DNA from: Labilithrix luteola
GTDB lineage: Bacteria > Myxococcota_A > Polyangia > Polyangiales > Polyangiaceae
Length of the DNA stretch: 64,000 nt
Direction of reading: 5' to 3'
NCBI RefSeq assembly: GCF_001263205.1
Contig: NZ_CP012333.1
Span: 10,211,501 to 10,275,500 of the forward strand
Shown: positions 25,820 to 34,008 of the stretch, piece after piece
Position numbering within the stretch: position 1 is the stretch's first letter
Layout of the letters: every line of letters starts with the position of its first letter
Position numbers and translations under genes: made by a program
Notes under the pieces: model-generated
The model's input: the letters and a program-made list of their open reading frames with translations, nothing else
Told to the model about the DNA's origin: nothing
The model's database searches: none

Positions 25820-26617
25820 TCAAAGCGCGCGGGGGGCGGAGCCCGCAACCTGCACGCGAAACAGCGGTGAAGCCGCGCGGGGGCCCTGGATCAGCACCGG
25901 AGACTGACGGTTCCCCGACGTGTGCTCGACGGCGAGTCGAACTTCGCGATGCATCGCGCCGAGACTCAATGCCGCATCTTGCGATGAGCTCCGTGAGAAG
26001 ATCTCAAGCAGATGGTGGGTGAAGACGCCATGACCTAGCTCTGGCGCTTCGCGGGCAATCTCGTCGTCACCGCATGCGCTGAGGATGGCGCACGTCTCCC
26101 CGACGGGGAGCTTCTTGAGGGATGGTCGCGCGATCGAACGCTGTCGGACGCCAGAGCGAAGGCGTGGTCCCTCGACGGTGCGTCCTCCGGGCTCGCCGGT
26201 GAACGACGCATCGATAACGAGGAAGACGCCGCTGACCGGCAACCGACGGATCCACGCCGACAGCTCGGACACGAGATTGATCGACGTCGAGACGAACCGG
26301 TCATCGTCGGTGTCGTGCGCCACCAGATGAATCGACGGCTCGAGCCCAGGTCGTTCGATCTCCGCGCAGCCGAGGCCCGCGAAGTAGAGAATCACGGCAT
26401 CCGCCGGACGTGCGCGATGCGGAAGCTCGCAGGTCACCGCGTGCGCAATGGCGCTCTTGGTGGCTGCACCGTCGAGGAGGACGGTCGTCTGGCATCCCGG
26501 CCCGTGTTGGTCGGCAAGAACAGCGGCGAACTCTTCGGCATCTTGTCGAGCGAAACGCGGACGGGGCAGGCCCCCATTCGCATGCTCGTTGATGCCCACA
26601 CACAGAGCATGAAGCAT
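25820..26617 (-). CDS. Caspase-like (C14) fold protein, probably catalytically dead
   Basis: 265 residues, cytoplasmic. The p20-like fold is recognised from HALCVGINEHANGGLPRPRFARQDAEEFAAVL, the segment DAVILYFAGLG and VFLVIDASFTGEPGG. The usual catalytic His (in YFAGHG) is Leu82, and the usual catalytic Cys (in DACFSG) is Ser138. With both residues lost it cannot be a conventional cysteine protease, so a regulatory or binding role is more likely. The region GETCAILSACGDDEIAREAPELGHGVFTHHLLE, typical of prokaryotic C14 proteins, is intact. It is divergent from a LuxR gene and upstream of the GAF-AAA+ regulator, 130 bp apart. Confidence 0.82.
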   Translation of the reverse strand: MLHALCVGINEHANGGLPRPRFARQDAEEFAAVLADQHGPGCQTTVLLDGAATKSAIAHAVTCELPHRARPADAVILYFAGLGCAEIERPGLEPSIHLVAHDTDDDRFVSTSINLVSELSAWIRRLPVSGVFLVIDASFTGEPGGRTVEGPRLRSGVRQRSIARPSLKKLPVGETCAILSACGDDEIAREAPELGHGVFTHHLLEIFSRSSSQDAALSLGAMHREVRLAVEHTSGNRQSPVLIQGPRAASPLFRVQVAGSAPRAL

Positions 26618-26766
26618 CCCCCCCGTTTCTAAGCACGAAGCGTACCGGTAACGGCTTTGCGACCAACCCCGCGCAAGTGTGCGTGGAGGCGTCCCTCGAG
26701 TGTCCAGAATCGTGGACGACAGCGTCGACGAAAGTGGACACAGGGTGGCCCCGTAGATGGGATGCG

Positions 26767-27570
26767 ATGCCTACCCGGCGTCTCGAACCACAACGTTCGC
26801 CAGGAGGAAAGAGAGGTTTCCACCACGTCGGCGCGACAGTTGCAGTGAGCGACTGCACGGCGTTGACAACGAACCTTCCCCACCTCCCTCCTCTGCGTCT
26901 CGAGCCCGCGCGTCTCGAGCCCGCGCGTCTCGAGCCCGCGCGTCTCGAGCCCGCGGGTCCTGAGCCCGCGCGTCTTGAGCCCGCTCAGCCCCAGCCATCC
27001 CACCTGATGTCGCTCGGATTCTCGAAAGCTCACCTGCCTGACGGTGCCATCGTCGGTGATATCGCGATGGCGCTCCGAACCGTCCTCGAGGCGGTTCCGG
27101 GTGGCGTCTTCGTCCTCAATTCCGACGCGCACGTCTTCCAAGCGAACGCCAGCGGGCGACGCTTGCTGGCCGCCGGCTTCGACGTCCGCGCGGCGATGCG
27201 AACGGCACGAAAGGGAGCAAGCGCCACAGTCTCGATCCGGCCCTTCGCCATTCCAGGCCTTGGTCCGCAGACACTCCTCGTCGTGACGCCGCCGGCAAAG
27301 CCGGGTCGGCGCGATACCGAGGCGCGCGTGGCGTATGCGTCCAACGTCTGGGAGCTCACGCGGCGCCAGGCCGAGGTGCTCTCGCTCGTCGTCCATGGGC
27401 ACGCGAACCGCGCGATTGCCGAGCGCCTCTCTTGCGCGGTCCGAACCGTCGAGGTTCACATCAGCTCGTTGCTGATGAAGGCGTCCGTCGACAGCCGCGC
27501 CGGCCTGGTCGCCCGATTCTGGACGTTCGGGCTCGAAGGCCCGGAGGACGATACGCCGCCTCAAGCCTGA
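26767..27570 (+). CDS. LuxR-family regulator with PAS-like domain
   Basis: C-terminal GerE/LuxR HTH (ELTRRQAEVLSLVVHGHANR, then RTVEVHISSLLMKASVDSRA). Residues in the middle (LRTVLEAVPGGVFVLNSDAHVFQANASGRRLL) look like a PAS fold. There is no phospho-receiver. The start is uncertain: GTG 26677, ATG 26767 or ATG 27007. The region before 27007 has weaker third-position GC and contains six copies of a 15-bp repeat coding LEPAR, so a shorter 188-residue protein from 27007 is possible. It is divergent from the pseudo-caspase gene. Confidence 0.78.
   Translation: MPTRRLEPQRSPGGKRGFHHVGATVAVSDCTALTTNLPHLPPLRLEPARLEPARLEPARLEPAGPEPARLEPAQPQPSHLMSLGFSKAHLPDGAIVGDIAMALRTVLEAVPGGVFVLNSDAHVFQANASGRRLLAAGFDVRAAMRTARKGASATVSIRPFAIPGLGPQTLLVVTPPAKPGRRDTEARVAYASNVWELTRRQAEVLSLVVHGHANRAIAERLSCAVRTVEVHISSLLMKASVDSRAGLVARFWTFGLEGPEDDTPPQA
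26896..26985 (+). repeat. Six tandem 15-bp repeats (CGTCTCGAGCCCGCG)
   Basis: Four exact units (26896-26955) and two diverged ones (26956-26985). The unit is a multiple of three and would encode LEPAR in the LuxR frame. It lies either in the N-terminal linker or in the leader of that gene. Copy number is likely to vary between strains. Confidence 0.85.
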
Positions 27571-27682
27571 GCTCGACGAGCGCGCGCGCGCCAGAGCCGC
27601 CAGAGTATCGAGAAGGGGGCTCACGCGGGCTGGCGCGCCTCGCTTGGCCCTCGAGACGAGTCGTGCAAGAACGTACGGGCGC

Positions 27683-28117
27683 ATGCGGCCCGCCGCGCTC
27701 TTCTTGATCCCCGCTCTTGCCTTTTTTGGTCTCGCCGGCCTGTTCGCTTGCAGCAGCGACGGCGACGCCGATGCGAAGACGTGCACGACCGTATCGACGG
27801 ACTGCACCCCGCTCTACGAGCCGTCGTACGACCAGATCTTCGAAAACACGCTCAAGCCGACGTGCGCGAAGTCCGGCGTGAGCTGCCATGCGTCGACCGG
27901 GCACCAGGGCGGCCTCGCGTTCGAAGACGCCGACGAGTCGTACCGGATGCTGGTGCAGGAAACGGGCGACGCACGCCCCGGCGACCCGGCGTGCAGTGAA
28001 ATCGTCGTGCGCATCACGGCGACGGACGGGAAGGTGCGCATGCCGCCGGGGGCATCGATCGACCCCGGCGCCCAGTGCGCGATCATCCAGTGGATCGCCG
28101 CAGGGGCCAAGCGATGA
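27683..28117 (+). CDS. Cytochrome c-like lipoprotein, small
   Basis: 144 residues, lipoprotein signal ending LFACSSD. It contains YDQIFENTLKPTCAKSGVSCHASTGHQGGL, with a non-canonical C-x6-CH haem-like motif and a downstream MPPG, a pattern seen in Planctomycete/Myxococcota-type cytochrome-like modules. Whether haem is attached is uncertain because of the spacing. Its stop overlaps the start of the penta-haem gene by 4 bp (ATGA), so the two are translationally coupled. It is probably an electron-transfer partner at the periplasmic side. Confidence 0.75.
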   Translation: MRPAALFLIPALAFFGLAGLFACSSDGDADAKTCTTVSTDCTPLYEPSYDQIFENTLKPTCAKSGVSCHASTGHQGGLAFEDADESYRMLVQETGDARPGDPACSEIVVRITATDGKVRMPPGASIDPGAQCAIIQWIAAGAKR

Positions 28118-29472
28118 CGATGCGCGGCTGGAGCTCCGCGGCGCTGCCTGTCGTGGTGGCAGCGACGATCGTGGCTGCGTGCAGCTCGAGCGACGAAGCC
28201 CCTGCGCCCACACTCACCGGCCAAGCACTGCTCGATCCGAACAACTGCCTCCCCTGCCACGCCGATCAGTTTCGCGAGTGGTCCGGCAGCATGCACGCGT
28301 ACGCCGGCGAGGATCCCGTCTTCACGGCGATGAACAAGCGTATGCAGCGCGAGACGAACGGCCAGGCCGGTGACTTCTGCGTCGCCTGCCATGCGCCCGT
28401 CGCCGTGCGGCTCGGTCTCACCAAGGACGGCCTCAACCTCGCCGAGCTCCCCGCCTACGCGCGCGGCGTCACTTGCTACTTCTGCCATTCGACGGACGCG
28501 GTCGAGGGCACCCACAACAATCCTCTGCACCTCGCGACGGATGACACGCTCCGCGGCGGGTTCGATCGCCCGATGAAGGGCACGCCCCACAAGGCGAGCT
28601 ACTCGACGCTGCACGACCGCGAGCAACGCGACTCGGCAAGGCTCTGCGGCGCGTGCCACGACGTGGTGACGCCCGAGGGCGCTCACATCGAGCGGACGTT
28701 CACCGAGTGGGAAGGCTCGCTCTACAGCAAGCCAGGGCAGCTTCCGTGCGGCAAGTGCCACATGGACGGACGCAGCGGTTTCGCCGCGAACGTGGACGGC
28801 GCTCCGCAAAGACGCGTGCACGACCACTCGATGGCGGCCGTCGACGTCGCGCTCACGCCGTTCACGCAGATGGAAGCGCAGCGTGCGGCGGTCCAACAGC
28901 TGCTCGATGCGACGCTCCTCGGCAAGCTCTGCGTGAAGCAATCACCGACGGGCATCCTCGCCGAAGTGACGCTCGACAACGCCTTCGCCGGCCACAACTT
29001 CCCGAGCGGTGCGAGCCAAGACCGCCGCGCGTGGGTGGAAATCGTGGCCTATCGCGAAGGCGCCGTCGTGTTCTCGAGCGGCGTGGCCGAGGAGAAGAAG
29101 CCGATTACCGCGCTCGCCGATCCGAACTTGTGGCTCTTGCGGGACAAGATCTTCGGCAAAGACGGCGCCGAAGTGCACATGTTTTGGCAAGCGGCGAGCG
29201 TCGAGTCGAATCAGCTCACGGCCTCGGTCACCACCGATCCGACGGATCCGGCGTTCTACCATTCGGTGACGCGCACCTATCCGCTCCCCTCGCCCGCCCC
29301 CGACCGCGTCACGATGCGCGCGCGCATGCGTCCCGTCGATTTCGATCTGCTCGACGATCTCGTGGCCACGGGCGATCTCGACGCGGCCATCCTCGACAAG
29401 ATCCCGACCTTCGATCTCGCGAGCACCGTGAAAGAGTGGACGCGCGACGGCGGTTTCCGCTGCGTCGAGTGA
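28114..29472 (+). CDS. Penta-haem cytochrome c-family lipoprotein
   Basis: 452 residues, lipoprotein signal (IVAACSSSD). Five CxxCH motifs: CLPCH, CVACH, CYFCH, CGACH and CGKCH, all in the N-terminal 220 residues. The second half is a beta-rich domain (LDNAFAGHNFPSGASQDRRAWVEIVAY) of the kind found behind multihaem domains. The first motif region CLPCHADQFREWSGSMHAYA resembles cytochrome c554/tetrahaem-type modules. The electron acceptor or donor is unknown. The start at 28114 is fixed by the ATGA overlap with the previous gene. Confidence 0.85.
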   Translation: MTMRGWSSAALPVVVAATIVAACSSSDEAPAPTLTGQALLDPNNCLPCHADQFREWSGSMHAYAGEDPVFTAMNKRMQRETNGQAGDFCVACHAPVAVRLGLTKDGLNLAELPAYARGVTCYFCHSTDAVEGTHNNPLHLATDDTLRGGFDRPMKGTPHKASYSTLHDREQRDSARLCGACHDVVTPEGAHIERTFTEWEGSLYSKPGQLPCGKCHMDGRSGFAANVDGAPQRRVHDHSMAAVDVALTPFTQMEAQRAAVQQLLDATLLGKLCVKQSPTGILAEVTLDNAFAGHNFPSGASQDRRAWVEIVAYREGAVVFSSGVAEEKKPITALADPNLWLLRDKIFGKDGAEVHMFWQAASVESNQLTASVTTDPTDPAFYHSVTRTYPLPSPAPDRVTMRARMRPVDFDLLDDLVATGDLDAAILDKIPTFDLASTVKEWTRDGGFRCVE

Positions 29473-29473
29473 G

Positions 29474-29965
29474 TCAGCCGTCCAGGCAGAACTGGAACGC
29501 GACGTCTTGCGCCGCTGACGAGCCAGGAAGCGTCACGCTGAAGGTGACGCGCCAGAGCCCCGCCATCGGGTAGTAGAGCGAGGTCACGGCGTACTTGCCG
29601 TCGCTGCCGGCCGGCGTCACCACGGGCTTCACCGCGCTTCCGTGCGCGTGGTCGGGCATGAACGGCGTCACACCGACGACCGCATCGTCGATCGGCGCGC
29701 CCGCCAGATCGACGATCTGAATCGTCATCGTGTTGGTGCCCTTCGCGGGCGGCGCAGGCGTCGCATCGAGCACGCGAACGGTGAACGACGTGCCCTGCTT
29801 GGACATGCCTTGGGCGTAGACGTCCTTACGATTGTCCTGATCGCAGCTCGTCGGAACGCCGCCGCTGCTCGTCGAATCCCCCTCGCTGCTGCTGCTACAT
29901 GCAGCACCGAGCGTGAGGAGCCCGACGAGAGTGAGGAGCGCAACGCACGCGAGAGGCGCGCTCAT
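29474..29965 (-). CDS. YtkA/FixH-like lipoprotein
   Basis: 163 residues with lipobox GAACSSSSEG. The C-terminal 100 residues form an Ig-like beta-sandwich with VGVTPFMPDHAHGSAVKPVV and MAGLWRVTFSVTL, the signature of YtkA-like (PF13115-type) domains. Members of this class often sit near copper or cytochrome oxidase genes. The MPDHAHGS loop has two His and a Met that could bind copper, which is inference. It is convergent with the penta-haem gene, with only 1 bp between the stops. Confidence 0.75.
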   Translation of the reverse strand: MSAPLACVALLTLVGLLTLGAACSSSSEGDSTSSGGVPTSCDQDNRKDVYAQGMSKQGTSFTVRVLDATPAPPAKGTNTMTIQIVDLAGAPIDDAVVGVTPFMPDHAHGSAVKPVVTPAGSDGKYAVTSLYYPMAGLWRVTFSVTLPGSSAAQDVAFQFCLDG

Positions 29966-30153
29966 GGGGCCAATCCCAGGTCGTCTTCGTGCTCGCATGG
30001 TGGTCGGCGTCCTCGCCCCGATACCTTACGACCTGCGCGCGAAAGCGCCGCCTGGTTTCGCACCGGGGAATGAAACGACGGTCCGGACGGGAGCCGTGCC
30101 GTGACGAGCGGGTCGTCGCGGCGGCATCCCGTCCGGAGCGCGTGTTTACGCTC

Positions 30154-30552
30154 TCAGGGTACGTCGACCACGACGACGGCTTCGTCGTCGCGACCATCCA
30201 CACGGATCTGGAAGTGCAGTTCCCAACGGCCTGACATGTACAGAACGACGTCGTGGACGAGAAAACCCTCGTCCGTACGTTCGATCGTCGGAGCCGGCGA
30301 ACCGTGCCCGTGTGCCGGCATCAACGCCGACACGCCGTAGAGCTCGGTGTTCGGGCGCGACGGAAAATCCACGGCCAGCTCGTTCTTGCCGAGCTTGATG
30401 GGCGCGGAAACCGTGATGTCGACGAGCACGCGCTCGCTCGACATCACCTGCACCGATCCCTGACGCAGCTGCGGGGGATCGGCGGCCTCGTCGCTCCCGC
30501 CACCGCACGCGGCGGTCAGCGCGACGAAGGCCAACGCCAGAAGCGTTCGCAT
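30154..30552 (-). CDS. YtkA/FixH-like lipoprotein, second copy
   Basis: 132 residues with lipobox ALTAACGGGSD. The fold and motif match the 29474 gene: VDITVSAPIKLGKNELAVDF, YGVSALMPAHGHGSPAPTI and YMSGRWELHFQIRV. The His-containing MPAHGHGS loop again suggests a copper site. Start 30552 is chosen for the signal peptide. It follows the small His/Cys lipoprotein gene by 10 bp and forms an operon with it. Confidence 0.78.
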   Translation of the reverse strand: MRTLLALAFVALTAACGGGSDEAADPPQLRQGSVQVMSSERVLVDITVSAPIKLGKNELAVDFPSRPNTELYGVSALMPAHGHGSPAPTIERTDEGFLVHDVVLYMSGRWELHFQIRVDGRDDEAVVVVDVP

Positions 30553-30562
30553 CGATGTGCCT

Positions 30563-30889
30563 TCACTCGTGAGCAGCGTCGGCGCTGCCGTCGCTCGCGC
30601 CGCTGTCGGCCGTGCCGGCGTCCGCCACGCACGTCTTGAGGCACTCGTCCTTCTTCGCGACGCACTCCCCGTCGCCCGTCGCCTCGGTCGCGTCGTGCCC
30701 GATCTCGTGACAGTCGTGGATCGGGCCTTCGCCCACGTCGAGCTCGTGGCAGGCATCGATGATCGTCTGGCACGAAGCGAACGGGCTCGTGTGGCCGCCC
30801 GTCTCGCTGTGCGAGTGATCGTCGTCGCTCGAGCACGCATACACGAATCCCACGGACGCGATGAGCGCCGCGCAAATGACCTTCTTCAT
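30563..30889 (-). CDS. Small His/Cys-rich lipoprotein, function unknown
   Basis: 108 residues. Signal peptide MKKVICAALIASVGFVYAC followed by SSDDDHSHSETGGH, then a Cys/His-rich core (CQTIIDACHELDVGEGPIHD, CHEIGHDATE, CVAKKDECLKTC) and an Asp/Ala-rich tail. Six cysteines and seven histidines in the mature part suggest metal binding or disulfide bonding. No named family is recognised. It precedes the second YtkA-like gene by 10 bp. Confidence 0.7.
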   Translation of the reverse strand: MKKVICAALIASVGFVYACSSDDDHSHSETGGHTSPFASCQTIIDACHELDVGEGPIHDCHEIGHDATEATGDGECVAKKDECLKTCVADAGTADSGASDGSADAAHE

Positions 30890-31005
30890 GAACACTCTCC
30901 GAATTCGTCTCGAAAGGCGCCGGCACGCGCGAGCACACGAAGACTCGGCGACGCGGGCGCATGCCAATGGCAAACACGACGAACACGAGCCCGTGCTCGC
31001 GCTCG

Positions 31006-31422
31006 TCAGCTGGCAAACGCGGTAGAGAGGTTCGATCGAGGCGGTGGCAGCTCCGGGCTTCGTGCCCATTGCGAAGGCTCGAGGCTCGGTGCCTGAGGTG
31101 TTTCGATGCGCGAGAGCGGCGGCAACAGAACGAAGCTCGCTGCGGCGATCGCACGAAGGGAGAGCGCGCGGAAACCAGGGTCTTCGTCTCCGCAGTTGCC
31201 CTTCATCTCACCGTGGCCGAGGTCGTCCGTCTCGCGGAGCTCGGGCACGCAGATCGGACAGCCACAATGCGAATGACCACCGCGCACCTCGCAGTGACAG
31301 TTGTGTGGAGGCGGCCCTCCGAGGACGCGCGCAATCGCCGGCAACGAAGCCCCCGCCGCCACCAGGACGGAGAGGCACGCCGCAGCGAGCCGAATCCAAC
31401 GAAGCCACCGTGCACGCAGCAC
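31006..31422 (-). CDS. Small membrane-anchored protein with Cys/His cluster
   Basis: 138 residues with a GTG start. An N-terminal hydrophobic helix is followed by a dense metal-ligand cluster (NCHCEVRGGHSHCGCPICVPE: five Cys and three His within 22 residues) and a second weak hydrophobic stretch. It looks like a DUF2946-type small protein of copper regions, but the match is by feel, not by a defined motif. It lies upstream of the His/Cys lipoprotein on the same strand, 116 bp apart. Confidence 0.6.
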   Translation of the reverse strand: MLRARWLRWIRLAAACLSVLVAAGASLPAIARVLGGPPPHNCHCEVRGGHSHCGCPICVPELRETDDLGHGEMKGNCGDEDPGFRALSLRAIAAASFVLLPPLSRIETPQAPSLEPSQWARSPELPPPRSNLSTAFAS

Positions 31423-31498
31423 GTGCGCACACTAGCACGAGCAGACCACGAACGGCACCGGGCGTGAGACCGGCGCCAGGCCGAGCCGTTACCGCAGC

Positions 31499-32311
31499 TC
31501 AGCCACGTGCGCCGAGCAGCACTCCCCGCTCGCCGAGGTCCGCGAGCAAACGGGCCGCGCCATCCAGAACGGCCTGATCCAGCGCGTGTCCTTCCGCCTG
31601 AGCGGCCTGGACCATCGCCTGCGCCAGCGGTGCGCCCGCGAGCAGCCGCTCGAGAATCGCGGCCGCGAGGGGCGACAGGTCGAGAAAACGTGTCTGATGC
31701 TCGGCATCTCGGTACACGAGCAGAGCCGACGCGCGGGCGTCCGGTTCGGCGGCAACGTCGTTCACAGAGAGCGCGTGAACAGCATACGCGAGGCGCACGA
31801 TCGCGACGGGCTCCGCGAAGACGAGCGGAAGATCGGCAGCAACGTCCACCAGCGGCGGTGGAGGAGCAGGACGAGGCGCAACGCCGATCGTGAAGTCGAC
31901 GAGCTCGAGTTCGGCGTGGTCGGCGATCCACGAGGGCAATCGAGCGTCGTCGCGCCACCGCGGCGCCGCCCACGTCAAGAACTCGCGCGGCACGTCACGG
32001 AGATGCGGGGTACGTGGCCCGCGTTCGGCGATGAATGCGTCGACGCTGCCATCGAACGCGCCGGCCCCGTGGTGTTCGAGACGCGCCTTCGTGCGCTCGA
32101 GCATGGCTGCGATCACGTTCACGATGTTGTGCCTCACGAGCCGTCGATAGAGGCCGAGCCTCCGCTTCGACGCCAGGATGGCAGCCGCATCCTCGGCGTC
32201 GACCGCGTGCTTCGCGAGGTAGCCCCGCAGGTCACGCTCGAACGACTCGGACGCGTCCACCCCGAGACAGGCCTCGGCGAACAGCGCATGCAAACGTTCC
32301 GTGGAGCTCAT
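31499..32311 (-). CDS. DUF2063-domain partner protein of MNIO enzyme (BufC/HvfC-like)
   Basis: 270 residues. The N-terminal DUF2063 domain is recognised from LHALFAEACLGVDASESFERDLRGYL and YRRLVRHNIVNVIAAMLERT. In characterised systems such proteins bind the precursor peptide and assist the DUF692 (MNIO) oxidase. The rest (AELELVDFTIGVAPRPAP...) fits the usual C-terminal part. It overlaps the MNIO gene by 4 bp (ATGA), so it is translationally coupled. Its substrate peptide is probably the Cys-rich lipoprotein at 33402. Confidence 0.85.
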   Translation of the reverse strand: MSSTERLHALFAEACLGVDASESFERDLRGYLAKHAVDAEDAAAILASKRRLGLYRRLVRHNIVNVIAAMLERTKARLEHHGAGAFDGSVDAFIAERGPRTPHLRDVPREFLTWAAPRWRDDARLPSWIADHAELELVDFTIGVAPRPAPPPPLVDVAADLPLVFAEPVAIVRLAYAVHALSVNDVAAEPDARASALLVYRDAEHQTRFLDLSPLAAAILERLLAGAPLAQAMVQAAQAEGHALDQAVLDGAARLLADLGERGVLLGARG

Positions 32312-33267
32312 CGGGCCTCCGCAGGCGAAGGCGCGCGCGCGGCGGCCTTCGACGTCGCGCGCGTCCAGATGGCTTCGATCCGCGCCACCTCGGAGAGCAG
32401 CTCGTCGAGCGGCGGGATGCTCTGATCACGTTCGAGCAAGACCGGCACGGGCCCAGTTTTCTCGAGCGTTCGTTCGAGAAGCGCCAGCACCTCGTCTTCG
32501 CAAGGCGCTCCGTGGGTGTCGACGATCAGCTTGCCCTCGCGCTCCTCCGCGGACGTGGGACGCGCGGCAGGCTCCCACTCGTCCTCGGTGTACCAGTCGT
32601 GACCGGCCACGTGCATCTGCACCACCCGATCGAGGGGAACGGTGCGCATCCACGCGTCGACGTCGTAACCGAAGTTCGTGGCGTTGACCCACGCGTTGTT
32701 CACGTCGAGCATGAGCCCGCAATCGGCCTCTTCGCACACGCGCGCAATGAACTCGGCCTCGGTCATCTCGCGCTTGCCGGGGTGCAGATAGAAGCTCACG
32801 TTCTCGATCGCCATCGGACGCTGCAGCACGTCCTGCGCGTGCTTGATGCGATCGGCGATGCGAGACACCTCCGAAGCCTTGAACGGAATCGGAAGCAGGT
32901 CGTGGAGCATCACCCCGCCGAACGTGCTGAAGCAGAGATGATCCGAATGCCACGGGGTCTTCACCCGCTCGAGGAACGCGGCGAGCTCGCGGAGATAGTC
33001 TTCGCGAAGGGGATCGACGCCCCCGAGACTCATCGTCAAACCGTGCGTGACGATCGGCCAGACGGCAGCCGCCCGATCGAGCGCCTCGTCGAAGTAGCCT
33101 CCGCGGCCCATGTAGTTTTCGGGCGAGATCTCGACGAACGAGAGACGTGGCTTTTGCTCGAGCAGCTCGTCGATGAACTCCCAACGAAGACCGAGCCCGA
33201 CGCCCTGAATGCGTTCCTGAGTGCGCGTCTGCCGCGACTCGCGAGACTGCTTCTGCGCTTCCGTCAT
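32308..33267 (-). CDS. DUF692 multinuclear non-haem iron oxidase (MNIO, BufB/HvfB/MbnB-like)
   Basis: 319 residues, TIM-barrel family. Typical blocks are GVGLGLRWEFIDELLEQKPR, VEISPENYMGRGGYFDEAL, VTHGLTMSLGG, WHSDHLCFSTFGG, ENVSFYLHPG, LMLDVNNAWVNATNFGYDV, MHVAGHDWY and DTHGAPCEDEV, which carry the His/Glu/Asp/Asn iron ligands. MNIOs oxidise cysteines of peptide precursors to heterocycles, as in methanobactin and bufferin biosynthesis. Alternative starts are 33285 and GTG 33294; I prefer 33267 for its GCGGAG. It is between the precursor-like lipoprotein gene and the DUF2063 gene. Confidence 0.9.
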   Translation of the reverse strand: MTEAQKQSRESRQTRTQERIQGVGLGLRWEFIDELLEQKPRLSFVEISPENYMGRGGYFDEALDRAAAVWPIVTHGLTMSLGGVDPLREDYLRELAAFLERVKTPWHSDHLCFSTFGGVMLHDLLPIPFKASEVSRIADRIKHAQDVLQRPMAIENVSFYLHPGKREMTEAEFIARVCEEADCGLMLDVNNAWVNATNFGYDVDAWMRTVPLDRVVQMHVAGHDWYTEDEWEPAARPTSAEEREGKLIVDTHGAPCEDEVLALLERTLEKTGPVPVLLERDQSIPPLDELLSEVARIEAIWTRATSKAAARAPSPAEAR

Positions 33268-33401
33268 CTCCGCGTTCCTTCGCATACCACTCACGCGCGA
33301 CAGCGACCAACGCCGACAAAAGCGAAGGGGCCGAGCCCAAGCACGCGTGAGGCGCGAGTGGAGCCCGACCCATCCGTCCAGCGTGGAGCGCTGGGTTCAG
33401 C

Positions 33402-33857
33402 TCACTTCTTGGCCGAGCACGTGCCGGCGCCGCAGCTCGCGCCGCCCGCCTTCTTGCCCGCTGCCGGCGGGGTCGCCGGCTTCTTGCTCGAGCCCGTGGG
33501 GGCCGCGGCAGGGGCCTTCGAGTCCGCCTTCGCATCCGCCGCTGCAGGAGCGGCCGCTGCGGGAGCCGCCGCCGCGGGGGTGGTCGCCGGAGCGGCCGCC
33601 GCCGGATCCGCCTTGCCCGCACCGCAGCTCGCCGAGCCCTTGCCCGCGCCGCAGCTCGCCGAGCCCTTGTGGTCGGCCGAGCAGTTCGCCTCACCGGCCT
33701 TGTGCTCGCCGGCCTTCTCGCCTGCGGGCGCCACTTCGGTGCCGGAGACGGGGGCCTCGGCGGGCTTGCTCTCGCCGCCGCAGGCTCCCATGAGAACGCT
33801 CGTGCCGAGGACGGCGAGCGCCCCCGCGATCTTGTCGATGGAAAGATTCGGTCGCAT
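33402..33857 (-). CDS. Cys-repeat lipoprotein, likely MNIO substrate (bufferin-like precursor)
   Basis: 151 residues with lipobox VLMGACGG (Cys26). Two SASCGAGK repeats (Cys69, Cys78) follow a NCSADHKG (Cys59). A long Ala/Pro-rich linker leads to a C-terminal ASCGAGTCSAKK (Cys142, Cys147). The repeated S-C-G-A-G-K units directly upstream of a MNIO gene suggest they are the cysteines to be modified, comparable with the EGKCG motifs of bufferin and HvfA precursors. Being a lipoprotein rather than a soluble secreted peptide is unusual for this family. The product would be anchored to a membrane and might sequester copper. The start at 33857 is preceded by AAGGAGTG. Confidence 0.78.
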   Translation of the reverse strand: MRPNLSIDKIAGALAVLGTSVLMGACGGESKPAEAPVSGTEVAPAGEKAGEHKAGEANCSADHKGSASCGAGKGSASCGAGKADPAAAAPATTPAAAAPAAAAPAAADAKADSKAPAAAPTGSSKKPATPPAAGKKAGGASCGAGTCSAKK

Positions 33858-34008
33858 CCCTATCACTCCTTGTTGAAGAACGTGGCGCATGACACGCGCC
33901 TCGAGCGGTGCCCCTTCCGCGTGGCCAACGTTCGAGTGCACGACGCGCACGCGCGCGCACGAGAAAATCGACGTTCGGCGTACGGCGCCATCACGGTCGG
34001 GGAGGCTA

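Noticed and set aside
26896..26985. CRISPR-like array
   Set aside because: The 15-bp units are directly adjacent without spacers, so this is a simple tandem repeat.
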